DNA from: Lactiplantibacillus garii
GTDB taxonomy: Bacteria > Bacillota > Bacilli > Lactobacillales > Lactobacillaceae
Direction: 5' to 3'
Assembly (NCBI RefSeq): GCF_003885105.1
Contig: NZ_QWZQ01000002.1
Coordinates: forward strand, 62,001 to 126,000
Length of the DNA stretch: 64,000 nucleotides
The stretch's first letter is position 1. Every line of letters begins with the position of its first letter. Below, piece after piece: positions 56,512 to 64,000 of the stretch. Made by a program: the position numbers and the translations under genes. The notes beneath the pieces are model-generated. The model made no database searches. It saw only the letters and a list, made by a program, of their open reading frames with translations, and had not been told where the DNA came from.

Positions 56512-56823
56512 TTAATCTTGTTGTTCGAATGATAATTCGCTCATCGAGAGTTCGAGGTCGTCTAACACGTCGTTTTCACTTAAGAACTGGTCCCAGGCGG
56601 CCGGCGTTTGTTCGCGGGTGTGGGGCTGGATCTGGTCGTGGATCTTGGTGATGACGTCGTCCAGCATTTTTTCGGCTTTTCGGTTGATCTCGGCGTCGTT
56701 AAAGCGCCGGGCGGGGAGCCGTTCCATGTTTTGTTTGTTTAAAAAGGCCGTGGCCTTGTCCATAAAGATGGTGACCACCTGTGAGTTGGTTTCAAGGTAC
56801 GTTTTGAGCGTTTCGTTATCCAA
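56512..56823 (-). CDS. Small protein of unknown function
   Basis: 103 residues, not recognised. It is hydrophilic, predicted mostly helical, with an acidic C-terminus (DVLDDLELSMSELSFEQQD) and no cysteine, signal peptide or membrane segment. The start is TTG 56823 with a good TAGGAGG upstream, which supports real translation. It lies 30 bp downstream of the LysR gene on the same strand and may be transcribed with it. Confidence 0.65.
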   Translation of the reverse strand: MDNETLKTYLETNSQVVTIFMDKATAFLNKQNMERLPARRFNDAEINRKAEKMLDDVITKIHDQIQPHTREQTPAAWDQFLSENDVLDDLELSMSELSFEQQD

Positions 56824-56853
56824 GTTAGTTTCCTCCTAATTAGGCTAGTTTCA

Positions 56854-57750
56854 TTATACCGGTTTTTCCGGTTCCAGGGAGGCGTGCAGGATCTCCAGTA
56901 ATTTTAGCTGGGCCGGCGTTAAGATGTGCGACGTCCGGTAAACGATACTGGTAATGAATTCGGGCTGTTCGTCATCGAGTAACTCCAAACGCACCACGTC
57001 GTCGATGTAGTGATCCACAATGTTGGTCAAAAAGCCGACGCCGACGTTTTCACTGATCACCTTCATTAACATGTGGGTGTCGTTGGAACGGAAGACGATG
57101 TTGGGGCGGAAGTGGTTGCGACGGGCTAGCCGGTTAAAGGCGGTGTTGTGCACGAAGTTACTATTAAAGAAAACGAACTTTTCGTGCCGCAGCTCACTGA
57201 AGTAGATCCGCTTACGGTTGGCGAGCGGGTGGTTTTTGGCGACAAAAATACTAAACGGGGCCCGGTCGAACTCCTCGGCAATCAACGCCGTGTAGGAAAT
57301 GGGGTCGACCGACCCCAGTAAAGTCATGTCCACGCGGCCGTCGCGGACGGCGTCGCGCAGCGCGTTGGAGCCGCCCTCAACGGTTTCAATGTTGCCCAGC
57401 AGACCGGCCCGTTCCAACTTAGCCGCAATTGGCGGGAAGTAGTGGTTTTCGATGATCGGTGGCAACCCCAGGACGATCTGTTGCTCGGTCAGGTTGTTAA
57501 TTTCCTGGTGGGCAATGCTCAGCTGACGCAGGATGATGGCCGCGTGTTCGGCGAGTTGCCGCCCGCTGGCCGTGACCGTAATGTCATTGTGGACCCGGTC
57601 TCTGATAATCAGTTTGGCCCCGAATTCGGCCTCTAACCGTTTAACTGCCAGCGTAATGGTCGGCTGACTAACATCAAAATACTTAGCAACTTTTGAAAAG
57701 TTTTTTTGTAAAATTATTTGATTGAAATAAGCAAGGTCCTTTGTGTTCAT
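56854..57750 (-). CDS. mleR: LysR-family regulator of malolactic genes
   Basis: 298 residues. The N-terminal helix-turn-helix (FSKVAKYFDVSQPTITLAVKRL, about 16-37) and a periplasmic-binding-like effector domain are typical of LTTRs. It is divergent from the malolactic enzyme gene, the classic arrangement for an LTTR and its target, so control by L-malate is likely. The ATG at 57750 follows AAAGGAG; the frame opens 11 codons earlier without need. The family name rests on context. Confidence 0.85.
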   Translation of the reverse strand: MNTKDLAYFNQIILQKNFSKVAKYFDVSQPTITLAVKRLEAEFGAKLIIRDRVHNDITVTASGRQLAEHAAIILRQLSIAHQEINNLTEQQIVLGLPPIIENHYFPPIAAKLERAGLLGNIETVEGGSNALRDAVRDGRVDMTLLGSVDPISYTALIAEEFDRAPFSIFVAKNHPLANRKRIYFSELRHEKFVFFNSNFVHNTAFNRLARRNHFRPNIVFRSNDTHMLMKVISENVGVGFLTNIVDHYIDDVVRLELLDDEQPEFITSIVYRTSHILTPAQLKLLEILHASLEPEKPV

Positions 57751-57865
57751 TTTTTCTCCTTTAATACCAGCGTTTGTCAACACCTTATAAATTATATTTA
57801 TATCATACCACGGATTTGACTATAAGATTTCCTTAAGATTAAACTGTTGTTTGTAAATTGATAAG

Positions 57866-57874
57866 CGCATTGCG
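57866..57874. promoter_or_regulatory. Candidate LysR operator in the mleR-mle intergenic region
   Basis: CGCATTGCG is a short perfect dyad about 30 bp upstream of a TATAAA (57904-57909) that is the best -10 candidate for the malolactic genes. TTGACG at 57874-57879 is too far (24 bp) for a normal -35, as expected for an activator-dependent promoter. Confidence 0.45.
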
Positions 57875-57968
57875 TTGACGAAATGAAACGTAATCCGTTA
57901 GCCTATAAAATGTTGTAGGCCTAGTTAACACAATTAACTAATTAATCAAAAAAATGGAGGAATTAATT

Positions 57969-59609
57969 ATGACAAAAACTGCTGACAGTATTTTAAATAA
58001 CCCATTTTTAAATAAGGGGACCGCGTTTACCAAAGCGGAACGGAAAGCTTTAGGGCTGACCGGGACGTTGCCAAGCAACGTTCAAACGATCGATGAACAA
58101 ACGACCCAGGCCTACGCGCAGTTCCAAAGCAAGAGCACCCGTTTAGAAAAGCGGATCTTCTTGATGAACTTATTCAACGAAAACCGGACGTTGTTCTACC
58201 ACTTGATGGACGAACACGTGGTTGAATTCATGCCGATCGTGTACGATCCGGTCGTTGCGGATTCCATCGAACAATATAACGAATTATTCTTAGATCCTCA
58301 AAACGCCGCCTTCGTTTCCGTTGACGCACCGGAAGACGTGGAAGACACGTTACGCAACGCCGCGGAAGGTCGCGACATTCGCTTGGTCGTAGTGACCGAC
58401 GCGGAAGGGATCTTAGGTATGGGCGACTGGGGTGTTAACGGGGTTGACATCGCCGTTGGTAAATTAATGGTTTACACCGCCGCTGCCGGGATCGACCCGT
58501 CACAAGTTTTACCGGTCAGCATCGATGCCGGGACTAACAATCAAAAATTATTGGACGACCCGTTGTACTTAGGTAACCGTCACAAGCGCGTTTACGGTGA
58601 CCAGTACTACGACGTTATCGACAAGTTTGTCGAAGCTGAACAAAAATTATTCCCAGACTCATTGCTTCACTGGGAAGACTTCGGTCGTTCAAACGCCCAA
58701 GTGATCTTAGACAAGTACAAGGATAAGATCGCCACGTTTAACGATGATATTCAAGGAACCGGGATGGTTGTTTTAGCCGGAATCTTGGGTGCCCTGAACA
58801 TTTCTAAGGAAAGTATCAAGGACCAAAAAATCTTATCATTCGGTGCCGGAACCGCCGGGATGGGGATCGCCAACCAAATCATGGACGAACTCATGCAAGC
58901 TGGTTTGACCGAAGAAGAAGCCAAGCAACACTTCTACGCCGTTGATAAGCAAGGGTTGTTATTCGACGATACCGAAGACTTAACCCCAGCCCAAAAAGCC
59001 TTCACCCGTAAGCGCAGTGAATTTAGCAACGCCGACGAATTAACCAACTTGGAAGCCGTTGTTAAGGCCGTGCACCCAACCGTGATGATCGGGACGTCAA
59101 CGCAACCAGGGACCTTTACCGAAAGCATCATTAAGGAAATGGCCGCTCACACCGACCGGCCAATCATCTTCCCACTGTCCAACCCGACGAAGTTAGCCGA
59201 AGCCAAGGCCGAAGACTTGATCAAGTGGACCGATGGCCGGGCCTTAGTTGCCACCGGGATCCCAGCGGACGACGTGGAATACAAGGGCGTGACTTACCAA
59301 ATTGGTCAAGGAAACAACGCCTTGATGTACCCGGGACTTGGGTTTGGTTTGATTGCCGCTACCGCCAAGGTCTTGAACAACGAAACCTTGTCCGCCGCTT
59401 GCCACGCATTAGGCGGCATCGTCGACACGTCCAAGCCAGGGGCCGCCGTATTACCACCCGTTTCTAAGATCACGGAATTCTCCCAGACCTTAGCCGAAGT
59501 GGTTGCCCAAAGTGTCCTGGATCAGAAGTTGAACAAGGAACCAATCAGCGACGCTAAAAAGGCCGTTGCTGACATGAAGTGGGTTCCAGAATACAAGGCC
59601 GTTAAGTAA
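57969..59609 (+). CDS. mleA: Malolactic enzyme
   Basis: 546 residues of the malic-enzyme family; converts L-malate directly to L-lactate and CO2 with NAD and Mn(II), raising pH and, with malate/lactate exchange, generating a proton-motive force. Conserved features are [16 protein letters not shown] (151-166), NDDIQGT (258-264) and the NAD-binding [11 protein letters not shown] (291-301). It is separated from malic enzyme MaeE by length and by its close link with an AEC permease and LysR gene. ATG 57969 follows GGAGGAA; an upstream ATG at 57954 overlaps that site. Confidence 0.94.
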   Translation: MTKTADSILNNPFLNKGTAFTKAERKALGLTGTLPSNVQTIDEQTTQAYAQFQSKSTRLEKRIFLMNLFNENRTLFYHLMDEHVVEFMPIVYDPVVADSIEQYNELFLDPQNAAFVSVDAPEDVEDTLRNAAEGRDIRLVVVTDAEGILGMGDWGVNGVDIAVGKLMVYTAAAGIDPSQVLPVSIDAGTNNQKLLDDPLYLGNRHKRVYGDQYYDVIDKFVEAEQKLFPDSLLHWEDFGRSNAQVILDKYKDKIATFNDDIQGTGMVVLAGILGALNISKESIKDQKILSFGAGTAGMGIANQIMDELMQAGLTEEEAKQHFYAVDKQGLLFDDTEDLTPAQKAFTRKRSEFSNADELTNLEAVVKAVHPTVMIGTSTQPGTFTESIIKEMAAHTDRPIIFPLSNPTKLAEAKAEDLIKWTDGRALVATGIPADDVEYKGVTYQIGQGNNALMYPGLGFGLIAATAKVLNNETLSAACHALGGIVDTSKPGAAVLPPVSKITEFSQTLAEVVAQSVLDQKLNKEPISDAKKAVADMKWVPEYKAVK

Positions 59610-59692
59610 TTAGTGGTCGGCAAAAAAGAGAGAAGTACTAAATTAGTTTTTAGAGAGAACTAAAATTGTAGAGAAGTGGGGCTAAATAACTC

Positions 59693-60664
59693 ATGACTGT
59701 TTTATGGAATTCGATTCAAAGTGTCCTGGTGGTCGTTTTAATTATGATCCTCGGGTACGTACTACGGCGGACCGGTTGGTTTGACGATAAGTTTGCGGGG
59801 ACCATCTCGAAATTTATCAAGAACATCGCGCTGCCCGCATCAATCTTCGTGTCCGTGTTAGGACGGTTGACCCGTGGCCAGCTGGCGTCGTTTGCCGGCT
59901 ACCTGGCGTACGCCTTCATCGCCGTTATCATCGGCTACTTGATCGCGTTCGCGCTGGTTAAAATCATGAAGATCCGGCCAGGACGTAAGGGGATCTTCGT
60001 TAACGCCATCGTCAACGCCAACACCATCTTCATCGGGTTACCTTTGAACATGGCGCTGTTCGGCGAAAAGAGTATGACGTACTTCCTGGTTTACTACGTG
60101 GTCAACACCGTTTCAACCTGGGCCTTCGGGGTCTTCTTGATCTCAAACGATGACCCGACTAAGCCGAAGGAAAAGACGCACAACAAGATCGACTGGAAAA
60201 AGGTTATCCCAATGCCATTAGTTGGTTTCTTAGTGGCCTTAGTATTCTTACTATTGAACGTGAACCCAACTAAGATCTCGTTCATCGGTTCAACGTTAAC
60301 TTACGTTGGGAACTTGGTAACGCCGTTATCCCTGATCTACATCGGGATCGTGCTGGCCGACGCCGGTTTGAAGAGTATCCGCTTTGACCGCGACACGGTC
60401 GTGGCCTTGATTGGCCGGTTCATCTTATCACCAATCATCATGATCGCGGTCTTGATGGTCGTTGGTAACCTGGGTGTTCAGATGCCATCCTTGGCTTCAC
60501 AAACGTTGATCGTGCAATCCGCAACGCCAATGTTGGCCGTCTTGCCAATCTTAGCGAACGAAGCTCACGGGGACGTGGAATACGCCACCAACGTGGTCAC
60601 GACCAGTACGGTGCTGTTCATCGTGGTCGTACCAGTCTTGATGACTTTGATTCAATATATTTAA
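59693..60664 (+). CDS. mleP: Malate permease (AEC family)
   Basis: 323 residues with about ten membrane segments, of the auxin efflux carrier family to which MleP belongs. GRKGIFVNAIVNANTIFIGLP is the conserved segment after TM3-4. It would import L-malate or exchange it for lactate. It follows the malolactic enzyme by 83 bp without a terminator, so the two form an operon. The ribosome site GAAGTGG is modest. Confidence 0.92.
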   Translation: MTVLWNSIQSVLVVVLIMILGYVLRRTGWFDDKFAGTISKFIKNIALPASIFVSVLGRLTRGQLASFAGYLAYAFIAVIIGYLIAFALVKIMKIRPGRKGIFVNAIVNANTIFIGLPLNMALFGEKSMTYFLVYYVVNTVSTWAFGVFLISNDDPTKPKEKTHNKIDWKKVIPMPLVGFLVALVFLLLNVNPTKISFIGSTLTYVGNLVTPLSLIYIGIVLADAGLKSIRFDRDTVVALIGRFILSPIIMIAVLMVVGNLGVQMPSLASQTLIVQSATPMLAVLPILANEAHGDVEYATNVVTTSTVLFIVVVPVLMTLIQYI

Positions 60665-60685
60665 TTTAATGACGCTGTAATGATT

Positions 60686-60728
60686 GCGGTCCGAGTATCC
60701 CGAAAACGGGTGCTGGGGCCGCTTTTTT
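60686..60728 (+). terminator. Terminator of the malolactic operon
   Basis: GCGGTCC pairs with GGGGCCGC with an inner CCCG/CGGG stem, followed by T6. Confidence 0.88.
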
Positions 60729-60907
60729 GATGGTTATGGCATTAAAACTTTTGTTCTTAATATATTAAGAATTTGATAAATTAAAGAGTAGTTATGGTAA
60801 AGTAAGCATAGGGAAAAGTTGGTTGTGCAGACCGACTGCCGTGCCAATCGGCAAGTGGGGATGAGCAACTCAGCTCGTGCTGATCAATTACAGAGGAGTG
60901 ATGGGAA

Positions 60908-61789
60908 ATGAAATTTTGTCCAAATTGTGGGGAGCCGGTAGAATCCGACACCCGGTTTTGTACCCACTGTGGCTTTGACCTAGAACAGGCCACGGGAGCG
61001 GGGAGCAGCGCGGCCACGAGCAATGCTGGTGCGGCCACGACGAGTGCTGCCAGCCAGTCGGAGCAACCGGCAGCGGGGGAAGCCCAGCCGGACCGGGTGG
61101 CGCAGTTGCAGTCCCTGTCGAAAAACTACTTTAAGTGGTTCGTCGATTCTTTAAAGCGACCGAACGAAGAAGTCGCGGCCCAGAAGTACTTCGGCCTCGT
61201 GTCGATGTTAATTAGCGCGTTACTTTTGACGGTGGCGATCGTGGCGGCCATCAACCGGTGCATTAAGCAGGTCGCGGCGGCCGCCAGCAACGTGGTAACG
61301 GTCAAGGGGCTCTCGTTTTCAATGGACTTTAAACTGTTTACGTTAGTGGTGATTGGGATCCTTTTTTACGTTTTGATTGGCTTTGGTGCCAGCATGCTGG
61401 GGGACAAAAATAACGCCGTCAACTTCTTCGACTACGTTAACCGCTTTGGTCACCTGACGAACGTTGCAATTATTTTTAATTTAATTTTGATTATTTCGGT
61501 TTACACGGTGACCTTTAACGTGGATTCACCACTGACCTTCTTTAAACAGCTCGGATTTACGCTGATGGTCACGATGGTGATTAGTTTAATTTGGCAAGTG
61601 GGTTACATTCTCTCCATTAATAATTCGATTCACACGGAACGTTTTAATAAGTTTTACGTGATCGTGTTAGCCATGATCGTGCTGTCAATTGCGTTTTATA
61701 TTTTTGGCCGGGTCGAATGGGAGAACTTAGCCCTGGACTTTTCGTCGGAATTTTCACGTTACACCAACGGATTAGGCAACTTGTTCTAA
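60908..61789 (+). CDS. Zinc-ribbon membrane protein with five membrane segments
   Basis: 293 residues. An N-terminal zinc ribbon has Cys4, Cys7, Cys18 and Cys21. An Ala/Ser-rich linker (30-60) follows, then five predicted membrane segments between about 95 and 285. Similar zinc-ribbon plus membrane proteins of unknown function are common in Firmicutes; no enzyme motif is visible. ATG 60908 follows AGAGGAG. It is the first of three consecutive zinc-ribbon genes, all on the plus strand. Confidence 0.8.
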   Translation: MKFCPNCGEPVESDTRFCTHCGFDLEQATGAGSSAATSNAGAATTSAASQSEQPAAGEAQPDRVAQLQSLSKNYFKWFVDSLKRPNEEVAAQKYFGLVSMLISALLLTVAIVAAINRCIKQVAAAASNVVTVKGLSFSMDFKLFTLVVIGILFYVLIGFGASMLGDKNNAVNFFDYVNRFGHLTNVAIIFNLILIISVYTVTFNVDSPLTFFKQLGFTLMVTMVISLIWQVGYILSINNSIHTERFNKFYVIVLAMIVLSIAFYIFGRVEWENLALDFSSEFSRYTNGLGNLF

Positions 61790-61809
61790 GGTCATGGGAG
61801 GCAAACGAA

Positions 61810-63303
61810 ATGCAAACTAATCATAAACGTTACCGGGCGGCCGATGACCAGGGCGGCAATCAAACCATGTTCTGTCCGAACTGTGGCAAACCAGTCAACG
61901 CCACGGATGAATTTTGTGGGAACTGTGGGTTCAATTTGAAGGCCTACCACGCCAAAAGTACGGCTTCCGCGACCGCCGGACAACCTGCGAGCGCGGCAAG
62001 TCAAACGACCCGGGAAAGTCCGGTGGCACCAACGCGCAGTGGCCACGGCACGTCCACGCCAACTACGGCACGCCCTAGTCACCCGACGCCCAAGTGGGTC
62101 TGGATCACGGTGGTCGTGGTGGTACTCGTGTTAATCGGGGGCTACCTGTTCGGTAAGAACTACTATTCCCGTTCGGCGCAGTTGGACCGGGCGGTGACCG
62201 CCGTGAAAAACGGCAACAAGGGCGTGGCCGACTACTTTAGTACGTCCGACCCGAATTTGAAGCTCAGTGACGCCAAAATCGCGCCGCTGACCAAGTACTT
62301 TAAGTCCAAACCCGCGAGCCTGGCTAGTTTTAAACGCCAGCTTAACGCGGGACAGACGGATGATGACCGCTTTACCTACCAGTTAAGTGGCAAGGCCTGG
62401 TTGTTCTTCGACAAGTACACCATCCACGTTAAACCGGTTTACCCGACCGCAACGACTAACCGGGACGGCGCGAAAATCAGCGTTGACGGCAAGCAGGTGG
62501 CGACGTCTAACAGTACCAGCTATTCCAAGCAGCTCGGGCCGCTGGTTCCCGGTAACTATAAAATTGCGGCGACCGGGACCGTGAACGGACGGAAGATGAC
62601 CAATACCGGGACCTATTACGTGGATAAGGCTGGCCAAAGTATCGACCTCGCGCTGCGGACGATCTCCTTTACGGTCGAAACGTCCCCGAAGACGGTCGTT
62701 TACGTGAATAATGAGAAGATTGGCACGGCCGACTCCGCCGGGGAACTGGACGTCAGCGAATTACCGTGGTCCGGGAACTTGGAAGTGACCGGGAAGTACG
62801 GCAGCGGTTCGTCGACCGTGACGTCCAAACCGTACCAGGTGACCAGCAATGACGAGACCGTTAACCTGGAATTTACCGGGGTCATGAGTTTAGACGATGC
62901 CAAGGACTACATGGACGAATTATGGACGGCGGTCAACAACGTGACTTCCAGTGGTGACGAAAGTGATGCCAGTGACGATAACGACACTTCGCTGAGTGAC
63001 TACTACGTCGACGGTGCCGACAACGCTCAGTATAAGGAAATGATCCGGATGGCGAAGGGCTACTACAACGACGATGACATTTACAGTGTCGACTACGACT
63101 GTGAAGTCCGGTCGGTGGTCCCAACCGGGAAGGACAAGTTTACCGTAACGTACTACTTGACCTACACCTTTGAACTGGAAGATTCAACTCACACCCAGGA
63201 ATTTAGTTATAACGCCGACATGGAAAAGTCCGGCACGGACGACTACAAGATCATTAAGGTCACGGGTGGTCAGAAGTTGCGGGACACCCACGAAGACGAT
63301 TAA
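61810..63303 (+). CDS. Zinc-ribbon, single-pass, TcaA/YvbJ-like extracellular protein
   Basis: 497 residues. The zinc ribbon (Cys22, Cys25, Cys36, Cys39) is followed by a Ser/Thr/Pro-rich linker, one membrane segment (96-115) and a large outside part made of repeated beta domains and an Asp-rich C-terminal domain (about 360-497). This order matches the TcaA/YvbJ family; TcaA of Staphylococcus aureus affects teicoplanin susceptibility and wall polymers, but the role here is unknown. GGGAGG lies before ATG 61810; ATG 61867 is an alternative start just before the ribbon. The gene begins 20 bp after the preceding one. Confidence 0.8.
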   Translation: MQTNHKRYRAADDQGGNQTMFCPNCGKPVNATDEFCGNCGFNLKAYHAKSTASATAGQPASAASQTTRESPVAPTRSGHGTSTPTTARPSHPTPKWVWITVVVVVLVLIGGYLFGKNYYSRSAQLDRAVTAVKNGNKGVADYFSTSDPNLKLSDAKIAPLTKYFKSKPASLASFKRQLNAGQTDDDRFTYQLSGKAWLFFDKYTIHVKPVYPTATTNRDGAKISVDGKQVATSNSTSYSKQLGPLVPGNYKIAATGTVNGRKMTNTGTYYVDKAGQSIDLALRTISFTVETSPKTVVYVNNEKIGTADSAGELDVSELPWSGNLEVTGKYGSGSSTVTSKPYQVTSNDETVNLEFTGVMSLDDAKDYMDELWTAVNNVTSSGDESDASDDNDTSLSDYYVDGADNAQYKEMIRMAKGYYNDDDIYSVDYDCEVRSVVPTGKDKFTVTYYLTYTFELEDSTHTQEFSYNADMEKSGTDDYKIIKVTGGQKLRDTHEDD

Positions 63304-63330
63304 TTTAGAAGACGAAGAGGGGAACAGAAC

Positions 63331-63762
63331 ATGCTGAATGAACGTTACCGGGTCTGCCCGAAGTGTCAGCACGAAAATGGCATTGATGCTAATTTTTGTT
63401 TAAACTGTGGTAACCAACTATCCACGGACGATGAGGAGTTGCGCCTACCGAACGCCGGTGACCAACACTTCTCACACCCGGCGGTGCAGTTGGACGCCGC
63501 GGAACAGGCGGCCGTTGACCAACTAGTCGTGACAACCGGCACCATTCCAAACGGCTTCACCCGCGGCGGCGCGGTGTTTGCGACCGGCAACAACCAGGGC
63601 GTCCGGGGTTATAAGGGTGCCTGGGAAGATCTCAACGTCAACCTTTGGCGCCTGTGCGTGGGGCACCACTACGCCGGGGTGGCCAACTTAAAAATTGTGC
63701 CGACGGTCCGTGGGGACTACGTGGAACTGTTCGGGTACGCGGACGGCTTAAACCGAAATTAA
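63331..63762 (+). CDS. Small zinc-ribbon protein of unknown function
   Basis: 143 residues. The zinc ribbon has Cys9, Cys12, Cys23 and Cys26, then a hydrophilic linker and a compact domain (about 60-140: GTIPNGFTRGGAVFATGNNQ, GAWEDLNVNLWRL, YVELFGYADGL) that was not recognised. There is no membrane segment, so it may be the cytosolic partner of the two preceding membrane proteins. AAGAGGGG precedes ATG 63331, 27 bp after the previous gene. Confidence 0.75.
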   Translation: MLNERYRVCPKCQHENGIDANFCLNCGNQLSTDDEELRLPNAGDQHFSHPAVQLDAAEQAAVDQLVVTTGTIPNGFTRGGAVFATGNNQGVRGYKGAWEDLNVNLWRLCVGHHYAGVANLKIVPTVRGDYVELFGYADGLNRN

Positions 63763-63773
63763 AGCTAATTTTT

Positions 63774-63811
63774 AAAGGGAATCACTTCAGAATGGAGGCG
63801 ATTCCCTTTTT
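63774..63811 (+). terminator. Terminator of the zinc-ribbon gene block
   Basis: AAAGGGAATC pairs with GATTCCCTTT, followed by T5. The absence of an earlier hairpin between the three genes supports one operon. Confidence 0.9.
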
Positions 63812-63848
63812 GTAATCAAATTGTTAGATTGCAAATTTTATCATTTCA

Positions 63849-63871
63849 CATTGTTTTATTCATGAACAATG
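63849..63871. other. Inverted repeat in the AT-rich right end
   Basis: CATTGTT and AACAATG are separated by 9 bp. The remaining sequence 63812-64000 is AT-rich and shows no gene before the window ends. Confidence 0.4.
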
Positions 63872-64000
63872 ACGTGTTAAAGGTTATGAGGTTTATCAGG
63901 ATTGGATTTTTACAGGATAGGAAATCTAACAGAATTAACAAAATTACAATAATTTATAAATTATGATATACATAATTTCATTTGAGCGATGAAAAGATAA

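Noticed and set aside
56433-56651. 72-codon plus-strand frame
   Set aside because: It opposes the small gene at 56512-56823, which has a good ribosome site, and the candidate small RNA.

Overview
This window looks like the chromosome of a lactic acid bacterium of the Lactobacillaceae. The evidence is a low to moderate GC Firmicute gene set with strong Shine-Dalgarno sites, frequent TTG/GTG starts, a T-box in front of serS, a lysine riboswitch, a CtsR-controlled clpC, a zinc-type S14, a malolactic enzyme with its permease, and a catabolic acetolactate synthase. The genus cannot be fixed from sequence reading alone. No phage, IS transposase, rRNA operon or CRISPR array was seen.

Layout. 0-9 kb holds an Rrf2 regulator cut by the window edge, alsS, a lysine-riboswitch-controlled lysP, a VanY-type lipoprotein peptidase, a split-barrel flavoprotein, a deoxynucleoside kinase and a T-box-controlled serS. 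9.06-9.7 kb is a cluster of seven tRNAs (Leu, Thr, Gly, Leu, Arg, Pro, Pro). 10-13.8 kb is ctsR-clpC and a TetR regulator. 14-26.6 kb is rpoB-rpoC, a convergent prepilin peptidase gene (comC), rpsL-rpsG, fusA with its own promoter, and a Cof-type HAD phosphatase. 27.1-41.1 kb is the full S10-spc-alpha ribosomal cluster, rpsJ to rplQ, including secY, adk, infA, rpmJ and rpoA.

41.3-48.5 kb is a flavin-based extracellular electron transfer (EET/FLEET-type) locus. On the minus strand it has ndh2, eetA, eetB and a polyprenyl diphosphate synthase gene; on the plus strand it has pplA (lipoprotein with two FMN-attachment motifs) and apbE (FMN transferase). The expected logic is that Ndh2 passes NADH electrons to a membrane quinone, EetA/EetB help move them outward, and flavinylated PplA passes them to external acceptors. 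ApbE attaches FMN to PplA and the prenyl synthase makes the quinone side chain. The locus sits exactly between rplQ and ecfA1-ecfA2-ecfT-truA-rplM-rpsI, a neighbourhood that is continuous in many Firmicutes.

After rpsI come an orphan membrane protein gene, a manganese-type ABC transporter operon (ATPase, permease, binding protein), a small unknown gene, and the malolactic module (divergent LysR regulator, malolactic enzyme, malate permease). At 60.9-63.8 kb there is a block of three consecutive zinc-ribbon proteins of largely unknown function, two of them membrane-anchored; this is the least characterised protein-coding part of the window.

The most interesting non-coding signal is a family of long imperfect palindromes at 8.46, 25.58 and 46.72 kb. 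They share their ends and show pair-preserving changes in the stem; one copy has grown into an array of about 80-bp tandem units between pplA and apbE. Other candidates are promoters nested inside terminators, a terminator in the rpoB leader, and a possible small RNA at 56.4 kb.
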